Shown here: positions 34,152 through 46,400 of the stretch, piece by piece
How positions within the stretch are numbered: the stretch's first letter is position 1
Layout: each line of letters starts with the position of its first letter
Origin: Lonicera japonica
Lineage: Eukaryota > Streptophyta > Magnoliopsida > Dipsacales > Caprifoliaceae
Assembly (NCBI GenBank): GCA_021464415.1
Contig: CM038469.1
Coordinates: 18,557,901 to 18,621,900, forward strand
Direction of reading: 5' to 3'
Length of the DNA stretch: 64,000 nt
Program-made: the position numbers and the translations under genes
The notes under the pieces: model-generated
Seen by the model: only the letters and a program-made list of their open reading frames with translations
The model's database searches: none
Told to the model about the DNA's origin: nothing

Positions 34152-36180
34152 TGTGAACACCTTATTTTGCGACCCTCGAAAGAATCCCGATCTCTAAGGA
34201 AACAAGCACGCATGCATGTACGAGCATTTTTAGATGCCTACATACCATATACATGTGATATAGGTCAAAAAGGAAGCCGAAATGACCCTCGGATGAGAAG
34301 TTACGAGAATTACCATAAACTGCCGAAATCAAAACCGTCAAAACTCCTGAAAACTTGTGAAAGGAGAGTTTCACATTTTTGATCATCCTTAAACATTGAA
34401 GGTTCTTAGAGACTACCGTAAGGAGTAGTATACTCGAAAATCAGCTCAATACAAGGGTCGAATCTCCAAAAATTCAGAAAATTGAGAGTTTATTTCGGGT
34501 AATCAAATTGAGGCCTTTCCGAAGTTAAAGTGACTTCCAATTTGGTCAGTATATAGGCCCGTGGGGAAGAACATATCCAAAATTCATCTTCATCGGACAT
34601 GGGATCATTAAGAATTAATTCGTTTATCATGCAATTCTAGTCGAAATGTCCTTTGTAAAAATTAGAGTAAATGGAGGCCTTTCCGATTTCTAACCAACCT
34701 CAAATTTGGAAAAACACTAGAAAACATTTGGAGGGAAAACATATCCAAAATTTAGGAAAATCTAATTGCTAGAAGTTCAATTTTCGAGGTTGTTATACGC
34801 AAGTATGTTTCCTGCGCAGGAAAAACTCTTTGTAGAAATATGAGGAGACCAAGTACTTCCCGAAATCTGATCGTCTCCAATTTCTTATAGGGTCTAGAAG
34901 ACTTCTATTGGAAATAAATATCCAAAAATCAGCATCATCCAACGGTTAGAACTTGACTTGTCGTACAAACAAGTGAGCTTTTCTACAAGTACCTTTCCTA
35001 CGCGGAAACAAACTCTTCGTACCAATAAAAGCAAAAATGAGTCCTTCCCAAACTCCGATCGACCTGAAATTTTGATATGATTTAGAAGACTTCTATTTCC
35101 AATACATATCCAAATATCAGCATGATCCAACGGTGGGAAGGCTTCCCGGTAAGCTCCAAGATTCTTGGGTGCGAATCTCGTTTATTGCTCTCCAAGCATT
35201 TTGCAACTATAAATAGACCTCCTCCCTCCATTCATATTTTTCATCAACAATCAAAGGGATTTGTGGTACACACCAAGAGACCCTTATTCTCTCCCTCTAA
35301 GGGGGCTCAAATATAATTTTCTCTCTATTCTTTTATTTATTTATCAGTTTTGTAATTCATACTCTTATCTACATAATTTCTATCACTTTATAGCTTTTTA
35401 AAACCCTTTTTCAAATTGTTTTTCAAAACCAAAGGCGTATAACAAACCCTAATTCAATTTCAAAATAGTATTATTACTTTCTTAGTTTTTCAAAAGCCCG
35501 GATTAGTAGCATTGTTATACGAAGGAATCAATAATCGCTATATATTTAATCTAACTCATAAATTGCGGTGTATATGTGATAAATACTTGATAATGAGTGC
35601 ACTAGTGCCATCTATACCGGTTTAAGTAATAGACTATGGTATATGATTGGTCAACTTACCTCATATCAAGTATAAGATTCCACATCGAATCAGTTTTCGA
35701 AAAGCCCAATACTTTACAAAATCATTTGTTTCATTGCAATTACTATTATCAATTTCTCTTTTGCAAATCACACACACTTATTTCCAAAATCCTTGGCGAA
35801 CTAGGAAACACATTATTTTTATCCCATCCCCAAAATTTCAGTTTCTAAACCAAGCACGAAAAGCTGAAAAATAATAGCAATAGCATGCAAGAACTAAATT
35901 ATAACATGCGCATATCCTACTTAGGAGACCGAAAGGGTGAATTAGGTGCTTAACACCTTCCCGATTCGTAACTTAATACCCGAATCTTCGAATCAACTAG
36001 TTTTGCATACATTGTGTATAAGAGGATATTTAGTTCATAAATATGTCTCTTTTACACAAACCTTTTTGTTTGTTTAGTAAAACAAATTGGCGACTCTTAT
36101 TCTTTTCATAACTCGATTTTCAGAGCAACACGGAATCGCCGCCCACAAGGACTTAGCAGTCGAGAACGTAAGTTCTCATA
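34152..36180 (+). repeat. 3' LTR of the 11.4-kb element
   Basis: Begins TGTGAACACC, preceded by a weak purine tract (GAGAGGGTC, 34143-34151), and ends GTTCTCATA. It matches the 5' LTR throughout, without the Cassandra insertion, with many single-base differences and small gaps. The right target duplication ACCAT is at 36181-36185. Confidence 0.88.
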
Positions 36181-36185
36181 ACCAT

Positions 36186-36720
36186 CGCTATACAAAGTTA
36201 TGGCGAAAGTATTATCCTTATGTTTGAAGGAAGTACTTGACGTTACCATCGATTCGTCTCAAAGGGCATTTGTGAAAGGGAGGCAAATATTTGATTTAGT
36301 CCTCATTATTAATGAGGCAGTGGAGGATTATAGATCAATGAAAAAATATGGGATAGTCTTCAAGGCGACTTTAAGAAAGCTTATGATCATGTCCGGTGGG
36401 AATTTTTAAATTTTGTACTTGACAAGAAAGGATTTGGAGTGAGATGGAGGAAGTGGATCGTGGGTTGTCTGTCTACGAAATTTTTTTTGGCTATCATCAA
36501 TGGGAGACCTAGGGGTCTTTTTGGTGCTAATAGAGGGCTGGGACAAGGTGACCCGTTATCACCGTTCTTGTTTATTCTAGTCAGTGATGCACTAAGCAAG
36601 TTAGTCAAAACAGCATGTGATCACTCATTGGTGGACAGTTTTGAAGTGGGAGTAAACAAACTGAATCTCACACCTTCAGTTTGCCGATGATAGCTTGTTC
36701 TTCACTCTAAAAGGAAGAAA
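36186..36720 (+). pseudogene. LINE ORF2, reverse transcriptase C-part
   Basis: Resumes with SLYKVMAKVL and DSSQRAFVKGRQIFDLVLII. A one-base frameshift comes before the catalytic FKKAYDHVRWEFL block. Then come INGRPRGLFGANRGLGQGDP (usual RGLRQGDPLSP, Arg to Gly) and, in another frame, the FADD motif at 36680-36691. The enzyme would copy LINE RNA at the target site; frameshifts make this copy dead. Confidence 0.8.
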
Positions 36721-36876
36721 AGTGTAGGAAACCTTGTTATGATTTTGAAATTATTTAAGTCTCTTTTGGGCTTGAAAATAAATATGAATAAAAGTGTAGT
36801 TGTTGGAATCAATGTGAATAGGGAGGAACTAGAGGATATTGCCTTCGATTTGGGATGTTTGGCGGGTGATTAGCCC

Positions 36877-37299
36877 ATGAGTTACTTGGGTTTACCGCTT
36901 GGGGGTAATCCATGTAGTCTCCACTTTTGGGACCCGATAGTGGAAAAAATAACTAAAAGACTAGATGGTTGGCATAAGGGACATCTCTCAAGGGGAGGAA
37001 GGCTCATTCTTCTCCAATCGGTGCTTGGGAGTATTCCTACTTACTTTGTGTCTCTCTTCAAAATGCTAGTTCAAGTGGCAGACTTGATTGAGAAGCTAAT
37101 GAGAGATTTTTTTGGGCAAGGGAGAGATGAAGGCTCTAAAGATCATTTGGTGAGGTGGGATGTAGTCACAAAACCGAAGAGCCAATGAGGTTGAGGTGTG
37201 GGCAATCTAGTGAAAAGGAACACTTCATTATTGGGAAAATGGCTATGGAGATTCCCATCATAAGATAATTCATTATGGCATTCTATCATAGTAAGTAGA
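36877..37299 (+). pseudogene. LINE ORF2, region after the reverse transcriptase
   Basis: MSYLGLPLGGNPCSLHFWDP, then KRLDGWHKGHLSRGGRLILL and SVLGSIPTYFVSLFKM form the standard block after the reverse transcriptase in plant LINEs. The frame stops at 37186-37188 but the sequence goes on with LVKRNTSLLGKWLWRFPS up to the solo LTR at 37300. Confidence 0.8.
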
Positions 37300-39846
37300 T
37301 GTAACACCCGGTTTAATCATCTCTCGTAAATCGCAACCTATATCACGTATAAGGCAGAATCGGGCTCCGAATGGCCAAATTGGGTTCTATAAAGGTTGGT
37401 ATGGTTTGGAAACTTCCAAAAAGTCATATTAATATATTTAAGTGTGTTATAATGACTATAAGTTGTTTCGGGTGGCTCGGACGAAAATTGGGTCGAAAAT
37501 CACAAGTTTCGATCCTATGCGATAAGTTATTTTTACCCAACTTTGGATGACCATAACTTCCTCATCCGAACTCCAAATGAGTCCCCGTTTTCGGCCACGT
37601 CTTCATCTCAGTGCCCTCTACAACTTTCGTGTTTTGGCCGAGAGCCAATTCCAACTCCTTGAGGCCCAAAAGTGCATGCAAAGTCGAGCTTTTGACCAAA
37701 AACTGAAAGGGGCACCTTCAGGCCTAGGGAGTCGACTCCATGAACAGTAGGGAGTCGACTCCATCGTGCTGGACAGGTTTTTTATATATTTCTTCTTCTC
37801 CTTTCATCCTCATTTCACCCCACCAATTGGAGAGCCTTTAGAGAGAGATTGAGGGCGATTTTGGGGAGGATCTCGTGATCATCTAAGGCGAATTCTTCCG
37901 CATCAAAACCACGCTATCATAACCATCTTCATCATCATCTTCATCATCTTCTCCACCTTCATCCACCATTTCTAGGGTTTATAGCTACAACTTGGGGGTT
38001 TTCGCTTCTACGCGGTTCCGGCTCGATTCAACGACATTTCTTCGAGGGATTGACCCTCCTAAGGTGGGAACAATAGTATTTAAACTTCTTTTCAAGTTAT
38101 TACAACATATTCCCACCAAATCAAACTAAACCTAGGTTTTCTACTCAAAGTTGCATATGCATGGGGCTTGGGTTAATTTCTTTGGATAATTTTGATGGAT
38201 TTGAATCATATATGACATCAGTAGCTATTTTATACAAAAAGCCCCAATTTCTATACTGTTTTTGGTAAGATTGGCACAAAACCCTTATGTACGGATACGA
38301 TAGTGTACAGTATACACTACTACGCATATATATAATGCGATACATGGTTTTAAAAGCATATTTCGGACAAAGTTACATATATTAGTGGTATTGTTGTTGT
38401 GTTTTAAGTTATAGACCATATTTATGAGATTTTCTACTTACCTAGCCAGTCCGTAAGTATGCTGGTCAAATATATATATGTGTTTTGAATAAATGAAGTC
38501 TTTAAATCATATTGGGAGGCTAATTGGGAACTCGTATACACTATTTGATTATATTAGACTTGGCTTGGGGCCAATTTGATGAAAGTTATGAAACCTCCCA
38601 AATTAAGGATTTTTATGGTTTCCTTTCTTAGACGGACTTGGCGGATCTTGTTAAATCTCAACAATACCACTACATGTTTTACACTATGGATATATACATA
38701 TATACAAGTTTTACGAATACATATGGAATGCATGTATATTCATATGTATATATGTTCGATTCTATATTCTTGTGATTTCATTGATTTGATGAGATGATTT
38801 ATGTGATTTCATATCGGATGGCCACACCGTTCGTACTAGATAGATGGTGATTACCGGTAGCGTATAGCCTTGGTGGCTACGTGAGTATTATTGTAGCGTG
38901 CGCCTTTATGGCGGCGTGATAGCGTATGCCTGTGTGGCTGCGTGAGGTAGCGTCTAGGTGGACCTGGTAGGTGGTCCCTGCCTTGGGCAGAAGAAACCGA
39001 GTGCCGGCTATCTCTGTACAGTAGATATATGAAAATCCTAGACGTGAGTTGATATATGTGATTGATGTGATAGATCTAGTCGCGGTGTTGTGGCTTATGT
39101 AGTACGATGATGCATATGTATACGTACATTGCTTTTCTTGTACTTTGGGTTGGGGACATTATATATACATAGTTCACGAAAAGGTTTTCCATACATTGGC
39201 TGCTTCTTAAATGTATTGTATACGTACATGTATTTACATTTGTATATACATATTTCTACCCAGAGGAGATTTATTACACAGAAGCAGCATATAAACCAAC
39301 TTTACTTTCATTATATTGCATTGCATGGCATGCATGATTTCTAACCTATTCTCCTATACAAACTCTTATAGTTCCCACTGAGCCCGTTTGGCTCACTCCC
39401 ATTTTCCAAACCAGGTTTTGCAGGTGTTCGCGGGAATGGTACGAGCACAAGTCTAGATAGCTCTGATGAACCCTGATCACTTAAGTCGTTAGGAAACGAC
39501 TTATGTACTACTTGATTAGTTAGTAAATGATTATGTATTACAGTGTTGTATTTTGATATAAAGTTCATTAAAATTGAGACCTCAGTTGAGGCTTTGTATA
39601 AATGATTTTTCTTAAATGTGGAGTATCTATTGAATATGGATTGTATATAAATTCTAACAGGTTTTGGTATTGCTTTATAAATAAACTCCACATGCCAGAA
39701 TTTCTTTTAAAATGATTTTATTTCTTGAACATGTTTTTGGTATAAAATTACAAGTTTTACACCTGATCACCCGTCGTCGCGTACGACTCTGTGGCTAACC
39801 GGGTCCCGGAGGTAAAATCCTCTGAACGGGATTTCGGGGCGTCACA
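37300..39846 (+). mobile_element. Solo LTR of the Tekay/Del-like gypsy family, with exact target duplication
   Basis: Starts TGTAACACCCGG and ends TTTCGGGGCGTCACA, flanked by GTAGA at 37295-37299 and 39847-39851. It is related to the LTR at 3751-6747. It carries two GGAGTCGACTCC palindromes just upstream of a TATA-like TTTTTATATATTTC near 37780, and an island of G-rich repeats (GTAGCGTATGCCT-like) at 38860-38990. It splits the C-terminal coding part of the LINE. Confidence 0.88.
37728..37762. repeat. Two GGAGTCGACTCC palindromes
   Basis: Perfect 12-bp dyads at 37728-37739 and 37751-37762, with the same AGTCGACT core as those at 4347 and 30268 but with GG/CC arms. The position in the LTR corresponds to the pair at 4347-4385. 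Confidence 0.9.
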
Positions 39847-39851
39847 GTAGA

Positions 39852-40945
39852 CATGGGCTGCAACGGGGCGGAGTAATTATACAACCAGATTCAAAAGCTA
39901 CAATGAAATCCCCTTGGAAATCCATTGCAAGTATTTGGAGCTGATATGAAGAGTGTACAAAACTAAAGGTGAACAAATGTGATAAGGTAAGGTTTTGGGA
40001 AGATGTATGGCTGGGAGATTCATCTTTGAAGCAACGGTTTTCAAGGTTATTCCATCTCTCGCTGAATAAAAAATGTCTAAATCAATTGGTATTGAATTGG
40101 GACGATTCTTTAGGCCATTCGTGGAACTTAACATTCAGGAGAAATTTCATGGATAGAGAACTTGAAGATATTATGGTTCTAATGCAATTAATAGAATGGA
40201 AGAATTTTAATCGATGGGAATCAGACAAAAGAATTTGGGCGAGCAACCCTTTTGGTATATTCTCTTGTAGTTCGTTTTTCGAATCAATATCAACTTCCAG
40301 ATTTGAATCTAAATTCCAGCAGCAAAATTTCATTTAGAAGGGTGGCATTCCTACCAAAGTCAAAGTTTTCAACTGGTTGGCGATTCACGGAAAGGTGAAC
40401 ACTAATGATATGATTCAGCTCAGACAGCCTTTTAAGACTTTTCTTCCGCAATGGTGTGTGCTTTGCAAACAAGCTACTGAGACCATAGATCATTTATTGC
40501 TACATTGCGATTTTTCAAGAAGAATTTGGGATGAACTATTAGCATGTTTGGGGGTGAGGGGTGCTTTCCTGAGAAGCTGGGCAGAATCTGTGTTGATCAA
40601 ATGGGTCCCGAGATATAGTAAGTTAATTCACATATAGTCAATTACGGAGATTTTTTGCTCATGCGATTGCTTGGTTGCTATGGCTAGAAAGAAATAAACG
40701 GATTTTCGAAGACAAATAAAGAAATACTATAGATATTTGGAGTCCCACTTGTCATGTAGTGGGTTTATGGGCTAGAGCAAATAATTTGTTTGATAGCTTG
40801 GATAGTTATATGTCATGGTTAGACCCTAGAAGCCTTCTATTATGGGAAGAGTAGTTATCTTGTTGGATTGCTCACCAAACAAATGATGTACTTCATAATT
40901 ATTATTCAATAATTAATGAAGTTTTTTGTTTCTTATTAAAAAAAT
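39852..40945 (+). pseudogene. LINE ORF2 C-terminal zf-RVT region and 3' end
   Basis: CDKVRFWEDVWLGDSSLKQR and WNLTFRRNFMDRELEDIMVL, then, after stops, KVKVFNWLAIHGKVNTNDMI and the zinc motif CVLCKQATETIDHLLLHC. The last coding-like part is WLLWLERNKRIFEDK. The 3' UTR ends in TTCTTATTAAAAAAA at 40944. Confidence 0.8.
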
Positions 40946-42080
40946 CATTTGATGTTTTATTGTCATTAGAAGAATTAATAAATTTATTAAAATCTATATA
41001 AATACTAAAGAATTCATTACTTAAAATATGTTAAGCTTTGTATGAATTTATTAAAATATATTAGACTCTATATAAATTTAAAATAATCTATAGATTTTGA
41101 AGAATCCATGAATTTTAGAAGTCCATAAAAATCTTTTAAAAGTTGAATTGAGTATACCTTCCTAAGGGTGTGTTTTTTTTTTATCTTTGAATACTTAATG
41201 AAAGAGTTTTAAGCATTTAGAAGTATAATTTAATATTTGTTTTTTAAAATCATTAAGAAGTCAATGACTTATATTTCAGTGATTAAGTGACATTTAATCT
41301 CGATAAATGTTGAATTTGAACTATTATTTTATACAAAAATTTAAAATTCATAACTTTATTTAAAATAAAAAAAAATAATATTTTCAAAACTTATGGGTAT
41401 TTTGTTTTAGTCGCAGCAAGAGAACTTAATATATAAGGATATAAATAATATTAAAGAGAGAAGCAGGCTACATAAACTTAGTATCTTTATATATTCTGGG
41501 GGATCATTCATGGAGAATTCACATAGAGATATATAAAGCAAACTGATTTTATTGATTACACAATAGCTTATAGAAAGAAATCTTATAAACTCTGAATACT
41601 AAACAATACAACTGAAAGCTCCTTATACAGAGGGGAGCGGAACATACAAACAAATTATATGGAATCTTACAACCACAAACTAACAACAAACTTTATGAAA
41701 AGCAAACATCTTTTACAAAGTAAATAGTACAAAGCACACTTAATTATACAACTTTAAAAGGCTTGTCGGTCACGGGCAGGGGCATCTCGAGACGAATTTG
41801 TCTTCATACTGCTGACATTGAGTTCTATCCTGAGTCATCTGAATCATCCGAGGTAAGGGCTAACATCGGCTCTTGTGGAGTATCTTGTTGAAGTTTTCAG
41901 ATTTAAGTGGTTTCAAAGTTGTTTGTTACTAAAAAAAATTAAGTGGTTTGCCACTTAAAACTGAAAATTTAAAGCAAAAATTTTAAGTAGCAAATTTGCT
42001 ACTTAAATCTGAAACTTAAAACACCATATTGTAAAATAGCTATTTTACCCACTTCGTTTCTCATTTTACATGTGATTTAA
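40946..42080 (-). mobile_element. Candidate MITE-like DNA around a gene 3'-end fragment
   Basis: 40946-41165 is AT-rich and ends in sequence related (inverted) to the repeat at 14088. From 41166 the sequence TAAGGGTGTGTTTTTTTTTT leads into AT-rich DNA. At 41941-42007 lie the hairpin AAGTGGTTTGCCACTT and a perfect 26-bp palindrome (41982-42007, core AGTAGCAAATTTGCTACT). Between them, 41440-41890 looks like a host 3' end on the minus strand. No clean terminal inverted repeat or target duplication was found. Confidence 0.35.
41760..41905 (-). pseudogene. Possible captured C-terminal exon fragment
   Basis: On the minus strand a frame ends LQQDTPQEPMLALTSDDSDD-SG then a stop, an acidic tail of the kind seen at real protein ends. 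It is followed by about 350 bp of AT-rich sequence that resembles a 3' UTR. No upstream exon is present. I do not recognise the source gene. Confidence 0.3.
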
Positions 42081-42313
42081 ACAAATTAATAAGGAAAAAA
42101 ATTTCATACTAAACAAAATTTAATTTTTAGATGTGTTATATTGAAACAAACAATATTTTTTAATACAATTTTTAAAAATAAATAAATAATTTTTTTAATT
42201 TTAATTTTTAATTTTTAGTTGTTTTATCGAGACCTTAAATTCAACATTTTACGCTCAACGATCCGTAATTAAGATTAACAGTCAAATATTAAAAAAAAGG
42301 GGCTATTATTTAA

Positions 42314-42331
42314 CCCCCCCCCCCCCCCCCC
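42314..42331. repeat. Poly-C tract, 18 bases
   Basis: An uninterrupted run of 18 C, followed by CATTTTGTCATAAATACCCCCC. The exact length may be affected by sequencing. Confidence 0.8.
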
Positions 42332-42462
42332 ATTTTGTCATAAATACCCCCCTTATGTCAATTTTTAGTCATTAACACCCTCCAACCAATTAAAAGTTAA
42401 TACAAATATTAATTAAAAATAAAACTAATTAACATTGAAAAAGAAAGAAGTCATTTACGTTT

Positions 42463-42700
42463 CTCACCTAATGACAGATGAGTAGATTCACCCCATATCA
42501 GGTGAATGTATTGTGAGCGACTCGCCTAATATAAGGCAATGGAGTGTGGAGTGTACTGGAACATTTCTAAATTATATTCACCTAATGACAGGTGAGTGGA
42601 TTCATACAAACTCACCCCACACCAAGTGAATGTGTTGTAAGTGACTCGCCTAATAACACACAGTCGTCTCACATGGTGTGAGTGTGTCTGTACACACTCG
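42463..42700 (+). repeat. Two-copy direct repeat, unit about 116 bp
   Basis: CACCTAATGACAG(A/G)TGAGT...CAGGTGAATGT...GACTCGCCTAATA occurs at 42465 and again at 42579, upstream of the ribosomal protein gene. Confidence 0.6.
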
Positions 42701-43339
42701 CCTTATTTGAGGAGGGTTGTAACTAGATTATTCTCCTTATATAAAGCGAGTTAAGCTTTGACATAACCCGTTTTATACTCTGTTTTGGGGATTACATCTT
42801 TGTTTCAATTTGAATGTTGTAGAATGATATCTGAAAGCTAATATACACATTAATACACCAATAATAACAATTATAATGCATCTTCGGCTTCATTTTAGAG
42901 TGAAATTTTACCACCAACTTTTTGTTGAACTTTTTGTTTCTCCACCATCTCATGAACAATACTTCTTATTTATCATAATTTAAGTTTCAAACTTTTCACC
43001 AATAATATTTGTGCTTCAATTTAATTGTGATTTCTTAATTTTAAGAGTTCAAATGATAAGAAAGTGAGTCTCTTCTCTCTTTATCGGTTTACTTGAAGCA
43101 ATGTAATGTTATTGTGAATGGGAAAAATATGAAATATAGGTTTAATTATTTAAATCAACATTAGATTAATTTATTAAAAAATAAATAAATAAATATTTTA
43201 ATCATTAGATAAATAAATTAAATGATGGTTAGATAAGAGAGTATTTGTAATAAAAAAAGTAAAGTGTTAAAATATATTTTTTATCAAATTACAAATGTTA
43301 TAGTTTTAGCCTAAAGAAAACCAAACTCACCTTGTCAAC
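42701..43339. other. Upstream region of the bL35m gene
   Basis: AT-rich, with no gene recognised. Poly-A/T and TAAATAAATAAATA runs lie at 43170-43200. Confidence 0.4.
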
Positions 43340-43345
43340 AGCCCA
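43340..43345 (-). promoter_or_regulatory. Possible site II element (TGGGCT)
   Basis: The reverse complement reads TGGGCT, 60 bp upstream of the bL35m start codon. TGGGCC/T site II elements are common in promoters of plant ribosomal and mitochondrial-protein genes. A six-base match alone is weak; no TATA box is evident. Confidence 0.35.
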
Positions 43346-43404
43346 ATTGCAAAAGCTCAGCAGTCGGTCAGATATTGCTCTCGCTCGCGTCGGAGCGGGA
43401 AACG

Positions 43405-46400
43405 ATGCAGAGATGGTGCTCCAAACTCCGATCTCTCGCCGTCGCTCTCCACTCTTCGGCTCCAACAACAACAAGAAGCTCATCTCAACTCCTTTCTCTC
43501 TCATCTCCTCGTTTCATCCACTCTTCTCCAAGTCATCTCCTTCCCCAAATCCCCCTTATTCCCTCTTCCTCCAATTTTATTAAGCCCCTTTTCAGTTCTC
43601 CTTCAACACCACAAATCTTATTCTGCAATCATCACGCTTCGCTCCTCCCACTATCTTCTGTAAGTGGTAGAAGTTAGGGTTTTTTATGTTTTCATTTCTT
43701 GCCCACTTTGGTTGCTAACTTGCTGCAGAGAAATGCATACACCCATTTTTCATTTTTCTACTAGACTATAATTTTATTATTTGAAAATGCCTTCATTGTT
43801 ATAATTCTATATATATTTTTATTAGGAATTCACTCAGCTAAGGTGTGATTGTTTTGAACCTCTTTAGTCTGAATGGCCGAAATTCAGACTTAAGATGCTT
43901 TTTATATAGGTATGTCCACCCCCAATAATACTTGTTTCCACTCCCACCTATCATTTACTCCTTCAGCACCGAGTAAGGGCATGTTATTCAATTCTTGAAG
44001 ATCGAGTATAAGCATATTACTCGGTACTTAGGAGCCAAGTAAGGCATTATTAGATTTATATTCGGCCACTGAATAACATGCCCTTACTCAGTGTTAAAAG
44101 ACTGAATGAAAAGTGGAGTGAAACCCAGCATTATTGGGGATGGAAATAAAATCACCTTTTATATATTTATATATATATTATTTTCCAAAATTGTTGACCT
44201 AAGGGTCGCGGTAACCCTATTCTATAATTGGTTAAGGTATACAGTAGTAACGCATCCTCCGGCGAGAATTTAAAATCTGAAGATATTAAATGACGTGGAA
44301 ATATTAACCAATCGCATTGGGTCATTGCGACCATTTTTGAGTGAGGGTCAACAAATGGATTATTTGGACGAAATCACGAAACACAGCTGCTAGGGTTTAT
44401 TTGTGGGTGAATGAATATTATTACTTGGCATATTGCTGTATCAACTACTACCAAGTGATATTTTAGGCATATTTTTTGATTGATTGATTCATGTTCTTCT
44501 TGTCTTGTTATTATAAGTTATTAATCAATGCTTGTCTTGTTCATTATGTATGCATGTAGTTGATACAAGTGCGGCATCTTACATTGAAACAAAGGAAAAG
44601 GAAGTTGAAGATTAGGAGACCGCCGACACCAGTTGTTTCCAAGCTCAAGAAAACCAAAATGAAATATTATTCGTACGCACCCCCATCTGTTTTTGCCAAT
44701 TTCATATGTATATATACATGTTTGTGTGTGCAAGAATGTGCATTATATAGATTTCTTTATGCTATGGAAAAAATAAATTAAAATGTTTGAATTGATTGAT
44801 TGATCAGGTCTTACAAGGACAGATTTAGGCCCATGAAGGACGGGCAGATTAGGCGCTGGAAGGAGGGGAGGAGACACAATGCACATTTGAAGGTCGGTCT
44901 CTTTATACTATACTACTTAAGCTTATCCAATAGTCTTTTCTGCTAATACAGTTGGACAATGATGCACAAGAGATTTTACATGAATTAGTGTACACAACAA
45001 ACTATTGCAAGTTTTACTTCTGTTAATACCCCTTTTGTGTAGGGTGTTTTCTAGATAATGCTTTTTGGTTACTTACTTCATGGTATTGGGACGTGAAAGA
45101 ATTCTATTTTTTGTTTTTTAATTTGTAAGTTTAAATGGATATAAAGAGAGACCCTAATATCAATGTAGTGAATAAAGGCAATATGGTGAAGCACTTATGG
45201 GACTTATCCAGGAAAAAGAATTCATTATGGGTTAAGTGGTGGCATACTTACATCATAAAGGATAAATGTTCGTTGACTCTTAAATGCCATCGAAATATCT
45301 CATGGACATGGAGAAAAATATTGAAGCTTTGGGACAGTATACGTACGTTTATCAGAAGTAGATTGCGGAATGGACAGGGCATTTTTCTATGGACTGATAA
45401 TTGGCACCCTTGAGAAGATTTTGAACTAGAACAGTTTATGATGCTGGGTGTAATATTCATGATAAATTGAGTAATTTTATTAGGAAGAAATTAGGATCTG
45501 GTCCCTCATATATAAACTTTTTAGGATGCAGTCCTCCAACTCTGTTTTCAAAGGACGCCGTCTTCCAACTCTTTTTTTTAAAGGATGCCGTCCCCGTAGA
45601 TGCTAGATACTGTTCAGTAGTTATTGTATTTCACGGTCGCAGATATAGTACCCATCTAAGGTACACCAGCAAAAAATCTAATTACCCTAATTAGATTTTG
45701 TTAAGATTTGTATATATTTTATTTATAGAATGTGTATATTTAGGAGATAATAGAAAATCCTTATTTGAAGGAAATATCTTTATTTTTAGGGTCTCTCTCT
45801 TGTATATATAGATGTACTCCTTTTCTCAATAATGAATAACAATTCTTCTCACAATCTCTTGTATTCTCACATGGTATCAGAGTATTAGTGAGAAAAAAAA
45901 ATCCTACTCCAATTTCGTGTTTGTTGTACCTTCATTCCAGCAATCACCAAAACCCTAGCCACCAATCACCTCATAACCAAACCCTAGTCGCTGTGTTTCT
46001 ATTCCAGCTTGTAAACTCTAGCCGTCGTGAGCCAAAAAAAAATACTGTTCACCGGCACCGTCCATAGTTACTGTTCATCGACACTGTTCACTTATTATTC
46101 ACGTTTTCAAATCCACTTTTTCCAGATCGTCTCTCTAAGATCTATGTTCTAGCATATACCCAGCATTAGTTTGGTGGTGTTTTGGCTTATACGACAAGAC
46201 TCAAATGGGTACTCCAACGAAGAATCAATCCTTACGCTTTCGGTATCTGCCACTAAATACACTAAGTTCCTGCAATTCCAAGAGAACAAGCAATCTATCT
46301 CCAGTACTTATGTAAATCAAACTTGTAACCCTATTGCCCGCATCTCTCAATCATCATTTCTTGGATCTTGGGTTCTTGATTATGGTGCTTCTAGTCATAT

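Larger units (their letters stand above)
24792..36180 (+). mobile_element. Non-autonomous Ty3/gypsy-type LTR retrotransposon, probably Tat-like
   Basis: 5' LTR 24792-27668, primer site 27670-27687, leader, a short gag start at 28817, tandem-repeat fields at 31795-33872, and 3' LTR 34152-36180, flanked by ACCAT. It has no reverse transcriptase or integrase, so it depended on a related element. Nested inside are a Cassandra TRIM in the 5' LTR (26623-27449) and a solo LTR in the interior (29569-31186). Without the TRIM and its duplication the 5' LTR would be about 2045 bp, against 2029 bp for the 3' LTR. Tandem repeats between gag and the polypurine tract are a known habit of Tat/Ogre elements, hence the tentative lineage. 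Confidence 0.82.
20316..40945 (+). mobile_element. L1-type LINE, nearly full length, split by two LTR insertions
   Basis: ORF1 (20316-22291) and ORF2 with endonuclease (23233-24032), reverse transcriptase (24401-24791 and 36186-36720) and C-terminal zf-RVT region (36877-37299 and 39852-40640) run in order on the plus strand. They are separated by an 11.4-kb LTR element (24792-36180, duplication ACCAT) and a solo LTR (37300-39846, duplication GTAGA). The LINE ends in a short poly-A at 40938-40944. Many frameshifts and stops make it inactive. The 5' limit is not visible, and I found no target duplication for the LINE itself. Confidence 0.8.

Noticed and set aside
43298..43677. Alternative frames around bL35m exon 1
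   Set aside because: Only the frame starting at 43405 joins in phase to exons 2-4 and matches the family's start.
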